Positions 6,469 through 9,583 of a DNA stretch of 9,583 bases are shown piece by piece (the stretch's first letter is position 1; each line of letters opens with the position of its first letter). The stretch comes from JAVBNJ01 sp031551625. GTDB taxonomy: Bacteria; Bacteroidota; Bacteroidia; Bacteroidales; UBA932. The notes beneath the pieces are model-generated. The model had not been told where the DNA came from and made no database searches. It saw only the letters and a list, made by a program, of their open reading frames with translations. The position numbers were made by a program, and so were the translations under genes. The DNA lies in the NCBI GenBank assembly GCA_031551625.1, contig JAVBNJ010000001.1, positions 1 to 9,583 of the forward strand. The letters run 5' to 3'.

Positions 6469-7398
6469 TTAGAAATAACGTTTATTACGAACATTTTGTG
6501 ATTTAAATGTATATCCTATGGTTATTTCTTGCGTAGCCGGGAACCCGTTCAAGTTGTGGTCGTAGGAATAGCCTATGGATAACGACTCGGTGGCATATAC
6601 CTGTACGAGAAACGACATGGCATTTGTAACTAATAGTTTATCGGCGCTACTCAAATTCCCTTTAAACGGCACGCCGGTACGATAACCGACACCCAACCAT
6701 ACACGGTCGGCAAAGATCCCAAAAATGTTGAAGTCGGCATTCGTTGGTCCACTAAAGTCTTCGCGCAACATCATCGCAGGTTTCAATTTTACAGCTTCAC
6801 TCAATATTATCAGCCCGCCCACTGTCAGATACATGTGTGGAACACGCTTGGCATACGTAAAATTAGCAAAAATATCCGTCACTGATATACCTGCATAGAA
6901 ATAGGGCATATCGTAGTATGCACCGAAACGGAAATCGGGACGGGCTTCGCCGTGTATTCCTTCCAATGTGGGGTCATTCAATTCCTGCGGGGTAAGCTTA
7001 TTTCTATCGATATTCTGGTAGCTAAGCCCTGCGCTTAAACCCATTGTCAAGCGATCGCCTCGACGGTTCAACGAAAGGCGGTAAGCGTATGTTCCATATA
7101 CAGAAATAGTATTGGCAGCACCTTTGGTTTCACTGGAAATTTGTCCGCCCCACCCAACATTTTTTTTCTCGCCGGCTACTCCATCAACAATAGCAGAATA
7201 AGCGCGAGGCGCACCGTCAATACCAATCCACTGCAAGCGCGTAAAGGCTTGTATATTCAAAGCCTGTTTATAGCCCGCGTAAGCAGGATTAATTGCTAAA
7301 CCATTAAAGATATATTGCGAATAGAGCATGTCCTGTTGTGCGAACAGATACCCACCTGATGTTACCAGCAATATAACTAGTACTATGTATTTTCTCAT
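6469..7398 (-). CDS. PorP/SprF-family type IX secretion-associated membrane protein
   Basis: This 309-residue protein carries a signal peptide (MRKYIVLVILLVTSGGYLFAQ). The mature N-terminus QQDMLYSQYIFNGLAINPAYAGYK is the hallmark of the PorP/SprF family (TIGR03519-like), notably LYSQY...NPAYAG. The rest is a series of amphipathic beta-strands with aromatic and glycine residues (for example RLTMGLSAGLSYQNIDRN, FRFGAYYDMPYFYAGISV, IGYSYDHNLNG, ITIGYTF), fitting an outer-membrane beta-barrel. Family members occur in T9SS and gliding loci, commonly in front of an OmpA/PD40 protein, as here. No PorK, PorL, PorM or PorN gene is in the window, so this may be one of several PorP paralogues serving a particular substrate or surface structure. 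Start at ATG 7396-7398 is set by the signal peptide. It is the first gene of a likely three-gene operon. Confidence 0.92.
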   Translation of the reverse strand: MRKYIVLVILLVTSGGYLFAQQDMLYSQYIFNGLAINPAYAGYKQALNIQAFTRLQWIGIDGAPRAYSAIVDGVAGEKKNVGWGGQISSETKGAANTISVYGTYAYRLSLNRRGDRLTMGLSAGLSYQNIDRNKLTPQELNDPTLEGIHGEARPDFRFGAYYDMPYFYAGISVTDIFANFTYAKRVPHMYLTVGGLIILSEAVKLKPAMMLREDFSGPTNADFNIFGIFADRVWLGVGYRTGVPFKGNLSSADKLLVTNAMSFLVQVYATESLSIGYSYDHNLNGFPATQEITIGYTFKSQNVRNKRYF

Positions 7399-7462
7399 TT
7401 AGTTTCTAAAATCGTCCTAAAATTAATACCGGATCAAGTACTTGCCACTCTTTTTTAGTTTA

Positions 7463-7470
7463 CAAAGATA
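7463..7470 (-). promoter_or_regulatory. Probable -7 element of the PorP operon promoter
   Basis: On the minus strand TATCTTTG (7470-7463) fits the Bacteroidetes -7 consensus TAnnTTTG and would start transcription roughly 58 nt before the PorP-like ATG. No TTTG is present 19 nt upstream; two TTG triplets lie only 11 and 14 nt away, so the -33 side is weak. Confidence 0.5.
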
Positions 7471-7543
7471 GTTATTTTTATCAACAAGTGTATCTTTTTT
7501 GTATTTGAAAATTTTATTTTAAGTACAACTATCTATTAATTAA

Positions 7544-8206
7544 CTATTTATATTTACCAATTAATTCTATCTGCCCCAAGGTGATATACCAGCAATAACC
7601 GGCAACTTTTTCATACCCCATTTGTTTGATACATGCAACATAATTTTCGACTTGACGGATATGTTGCGGCTGCTTATTGATACCGAATTTGTAGTCGATA
7701 ATCACCACCTCGTTGTTGCGAAACATAACACGATCTGGACGTAACTGTTCATAATATCCACCACTTCCGGAGGGCATCAATAAATCCACTTCGGTCAATA
7801 ATTGCCAACTTCCGTCGAACCACTCACTAACACCCGGCTGCTTGAGGGCATTATCCAATAACAATTTCAGTTCATCCCGCTGTATCGTATTGTTGGCCAA
7901 GAATCCGTCGTAAACTAATTTTTCTATTGCTGCATCAACATCTGCAGGCGTTGCTATGAGCGAAAAAGCGCGGTGCATCAGAATACCGTAGTCGCGCACC
8001 GCTATGTTGGAAATATCTGATGCCTGCTCATCTGTATATTTCATGCGAAGCTTGTTTACATAAGGTTCCGAGGGGTAGTGTTTCAGTTGGCAGTTAGCGG
8101 TTGGCAGTGCAGGAGCCACAAGGTTTTCTTTTACTCTAACAGGTATACCTGCTTCGAAACAATCGGTGTCCAATAACTCGGGCAGCAACGCAGCAAATGT
8201 ATTGCC
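7544..8206 (-). pseudogene. Nuclease-domain remainder of AddA/RecB-like helicase-nuclease, beyond an in-frame TAG
   Basis: This segment continues the helicase gene in the same frame after a TAG codon at 8209-8207. It encodes a linker followed by a PD-(D/E)XK nuclease domain. GILMHRAFSLI (about 7955-7992) matches the G-x-x-x-H helix of the AddA/RecB nuclease, and RPDRVMFRNN...VVIIDYKFG (about 7685-7745) supplies the catalytic Asp and the D-x-K motif. QHIRQVENYVACIKQMG follows as the usual QxxxY-like helix. All expected nuclease residues appear intact and the segment ends at a natural TAG (7546-7544). If made separately it could start at TTG 8188 or ATG 8041 (MKYTDEQ). The linker contains the heptamer repeat at 8086-8106. 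It may be a decayed gene end, a split gene that still works, or a readthrough product. Confidence 0.75.
8086..8106 (-). repeat. Three tandem 7-bp repeats inside the coding sequence
   Basis: On the plus strand GTTGGCA, GTTAGCG and GTTGGCA follow one another without gap. On the coding strand they read TGCCAAC-type heptamers and are translated as LPTANCQL. From memory, TGCCAACTGCCAAC-like arrays recur between genes in several Bacteroidetes genomes; this copy is in the linker of the helicase-nuclease gene. 21 bp keeps the frame. Confidence 0.65.
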
Positions 8207-9583
8207 CTACCGCTGGCGGCTTTGCGGCACAAAGGCATACAATTCATCTTCGGCACGGGTGAAAGCTACATACAGCAAATTCAAATTGTCGATAGCACTC
8301 TGGGCACGCTCTTCGGCATAGTCGGTTGCAAAATAGGTTTTGGCTAACGCACTCGAATAGTTGAGCGGCAGGTAGCCAGGGCCGGAAAAAGGCTCGCGGT
8401 CGGCTTTCACCCATATAAGCGAACTTGTTTTCGGTTCAATGCTCCAGTTGCAGAACGGTACAATCACCGCGCGGTATTGCAGTCCTTTCGATTTGTGAAT
8501 GGTGAGTATCCGCACGGCATCACGGCTGTCGGGCATCGACAGGGTATATTTGTTGCACCCCCGCTCGTCCCAATGATGCACGAAGCTGTAGATGTCGCTG
8601 CGTTCGGTATTGGCAAAGGCCAGGGCGCGGTCGTGCAGTTCTTGCAGGAACGCCCAGTTAGCGCTATTTTTATTCAAATTGAATTCGGCAATTATTCGCT
8701 CTATTGCTTCTATCAACGGTTGTTGCAGCAATTCATGTAAAAAGCCGGTTGATATGGATTGCTTCGCTCCCCGCAATGACGGCTCCGGGTCAACATCCAG
8801 CAGGTAACGTCCGGCCACTGCGCGGTTCACGGCATCGGTGCTATCAAGCGCACAGTGCAACACGGCTATCACAAATTGTACCACCGGCGCATGTGCAAGG
8901 TATAGCGAGTCTTGCGACACCACTTCGAAACAGTGTGCCGTGTCGCCCGACGTGCGTTTGTGGTTCAGCAAAGTATCGGCCACCTCCTGCCCTTCGCGCC
9001 CATAGCGCACCAGCACCGCAATGTCCGACGCGCGATAGCCGCGGTCTTGCAATCCGGCAATAAGCTCCGGCAAGCGTTGCAACACTTTTTCTTTGGGCGT
9101 CTGCTCATCCGTTTCGGCGGCACGTACGGTTTCTATCCGCACATAGCCACCACTCCCGGTCTTGGCAGGCGACACTTTCTGCGTAGCTTCTTTGTAGGCT
9201 TCGGTAATACTTGTACTCGCGTTAACTTCCGCATCCAGCTTCGCTTGCATCAGTTGCGGCAAGCGGGAAAAAATTTCGTTGTTGGTTTCGACAATCACTT
9301 CGCGGCTGCGCCAGTTAGTGTCGAGCGCCAGCCGTTGCTGAGGAAACGTTTTAAAATAATCGTACAGCCCGTGTGCCAGGATACGCCAGTCGCCGTTGCG
9401 CCAACGATAGATCGATTGTTTGACATCGCCTACGGCCAGCACATCGCCGCCTTCGGAAAGACCGTTGAGCAGCAAGGGGCGCAAGCTCTCCCACTGCATG
9501 TCCGACGTGTCCTGAAACTCGTCGAGCAGGAACGAGCGGAAATAAACGCCTGCTTTTTCGTACACAAACGGGGTGTGGCTGTC
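8207..9583 (-). CDS. AddA/RecB-like UvrD-type helicase, partial at window end
   Basis: The gene runs off the right edge; the open frame continues to 9583, reading DSHTPF before VYEKAGVYFR. What remains is the C-terminal half of a UvrD/RecB superfamily 1 helicase. It has motif II LLDEFQDTS (about 9503-9528), motif III AVGDVKQSIYRWRNGD, motif IV LDTNWRS, motif V ILTIHKSKGLQYRAVIVPF (about 8460-8512) and motif VI LNLLYVAFTRAEDELY (about 8238-8285). Walker A lies beyond the window. Bacteroidales carry a single protein of about 1,000-1,100 residues with this helicase followed by a RecB-type nuclease, used in double-strand-break processing. Here a TAG at 8209-8207 ends the frame just after PQSRQR, cutting off the in-frame nuclease encoded at 7544-8206. 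A repeat-derived segment (SLRGAKQSI) interrupts the region between motifs IV and V. The G+C content is visibly higher than in neighbouring genes. Confidence 0.88.
   Translation of the reverse strand, partial: DSHTPFVYEKAGVYFRSFLLDEFQDTSDMQWESLRPLLLNGLSEGGDVLAVGDVKQSIYRWRNGDWRILAHGLYDYFKTFPQQRLALDTNWRSREVIVETNNEIFSRLPQLMQAKLDAEVNASTSITEAYKEATQKVSPAKTGSGGYVRIETVRAAETDEQTPKEKVLQRLPELIAGLQDRGYRASDIAVLVRYGREGQEVADTLLNHKRTSGDTAHCFEVVSQDSLYLAHAPVVQFVIAVLHCALDSTDAVNRAVAGRYLLDVDPEPSLRGAKQSISTGFLHELLQQPLIEAIERIIAEFNLNKNSANWAFLQELHDRALAFANTERSDIYSFVHHWDERGCNKYTLSMPDSRDAVRILTIHKSKGLQYRAVIVPFCNWSIEPKTSSLIWVKADREPFSGPGYLPLNYSSALAKTYFATDYAEERAQSAIDNLNLLYVAFTRAEDELYAFVPQSRQR
8756..8783 (-). repeat. Interspersed GTCATTGCG/GAAGCAATCC-type repeat inside the helicase gene
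   Basis: The plus strand contains GGATTGCTTCGCTCC followed directly by CCGCAATGACGGC. On the coding strand this reads CGTCATTGCG...GAAGCAATCC and is translated as SLRGAKQSI. It has small inverted arms ATTGC (8758-8762) and GCAAT (8773-8777). From memory this is a widespread short interspersed motif that often yields spurious SLRGTKQS-like peptides when translated. Here it lies in frame within a conserved gene. Confidence 0.65.

Noticed and set aside
6456..6494. Upstream start of the PD40 gene adding 13 residues
   Set aside because: It would overlap the end of the PorP-like gene and put a non-signal sequence in front of a clear signal peptide; the ATG at 6453-6455 fits better.
7466..7534. Inverted pair AGATAGTT / AACTATCT in the gap before the PorP-like gene
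   Set aside because: The arms are only 8 bp and 53 nt apart in A/T-rich DNA, so chance is likely.
8207..8209. Genetic-code change with TAG read as an amino acid
   Set aside because: Most genes here end in TAA and the same helicase-nuclease gene ends in TAG; one in-frame TAG is not enough to argue for reassignment.
8704..9063. Plus-strand open frame opposite the helicase
   Set aside because: It is a shadow frame of the G+C-richer helicase gene; the minus strand carries superfamily 1 helicase motifs throughout.

Overview
The window looks like a chromosomal piece of a Bacteroidota, most likely Bacteroidales. The signs are a PorP/SprF-family outer-membrane protein paired with a TPR/PD40 protein, a FISUMP-domain secreted protein, an HU variant of the Bacteroidetes type, a Bacteroidales-style AddA/RecB-like helicase-nuclease, and promoters with the Bacteroidetes -7/-33 consensus (TAnnTTTG / TTTG) instead of E. 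coli-like sigma70 boxes. The intergenic DNA is very A+T-rich, while the genes are moderate in G+C. The helicase part at the right end is visibly the most G+C-rich stretch.

Layout. Left part (1-2042): an HU gene on the minus strand with a near-perfect promoter, a possible 19-residue basic ORF downstream of it, then two long A+T-rich gaps flanking a small XRE-family regulator. The regulator's promoter carries a regularly spaced set of TTACAATTGTAA-type palindromes, which suggests autoregulation. Middle (2043-3804, plus strand): a lysine/alanine-rich histone-H1-like protein with an acidic tail, whose reading frame is broken at a run of nine A, followed by a secreted FISUMP-domain protein. A strong bidirectional hairpin terminator ends this unit and the convergent one. 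Centre-right (3849-7398, minus strand): a three-gene unit, PorP/SprF-like protein, then TPR-PD40-SPOR protein, then exported SagB-type nitroreductase, with 13 and 15 nt between the genes. Right end (7544-9583, minus strand): the C-terminal part of an AddA/RecB-like helicase-nuclease, running off the window edge and interrupted in frame by a TAG codon between its helicase and nuclease parts.

How the genes relate. HU and the H1-like protein are both nucleoid-type DNA-binding proteins on either side of the regulator; a shared function is only inference. The PorP-like and PD40 proteins probably form an outer-membrane/periplasm module of the kind linked to type IX secretion, but no PorK/L/M/N genes lie here. 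The helicase-nuclease would serve double-strand-break repair.

The most notable features are signs of gene disturbance. There is a homopolymer frameshift in the H1-like gene and an in-frame stop in the helicase-nuclease. Two different short repeats also sit inside the coding sequence of that same gene: a GTCATTGCG...GAAGCAATCC-type unit and a TGCCAAC-type heptamer array. I see no tRNA, rRNA, CRISPR array, transposase or prophage gene, and no clear new defence system.
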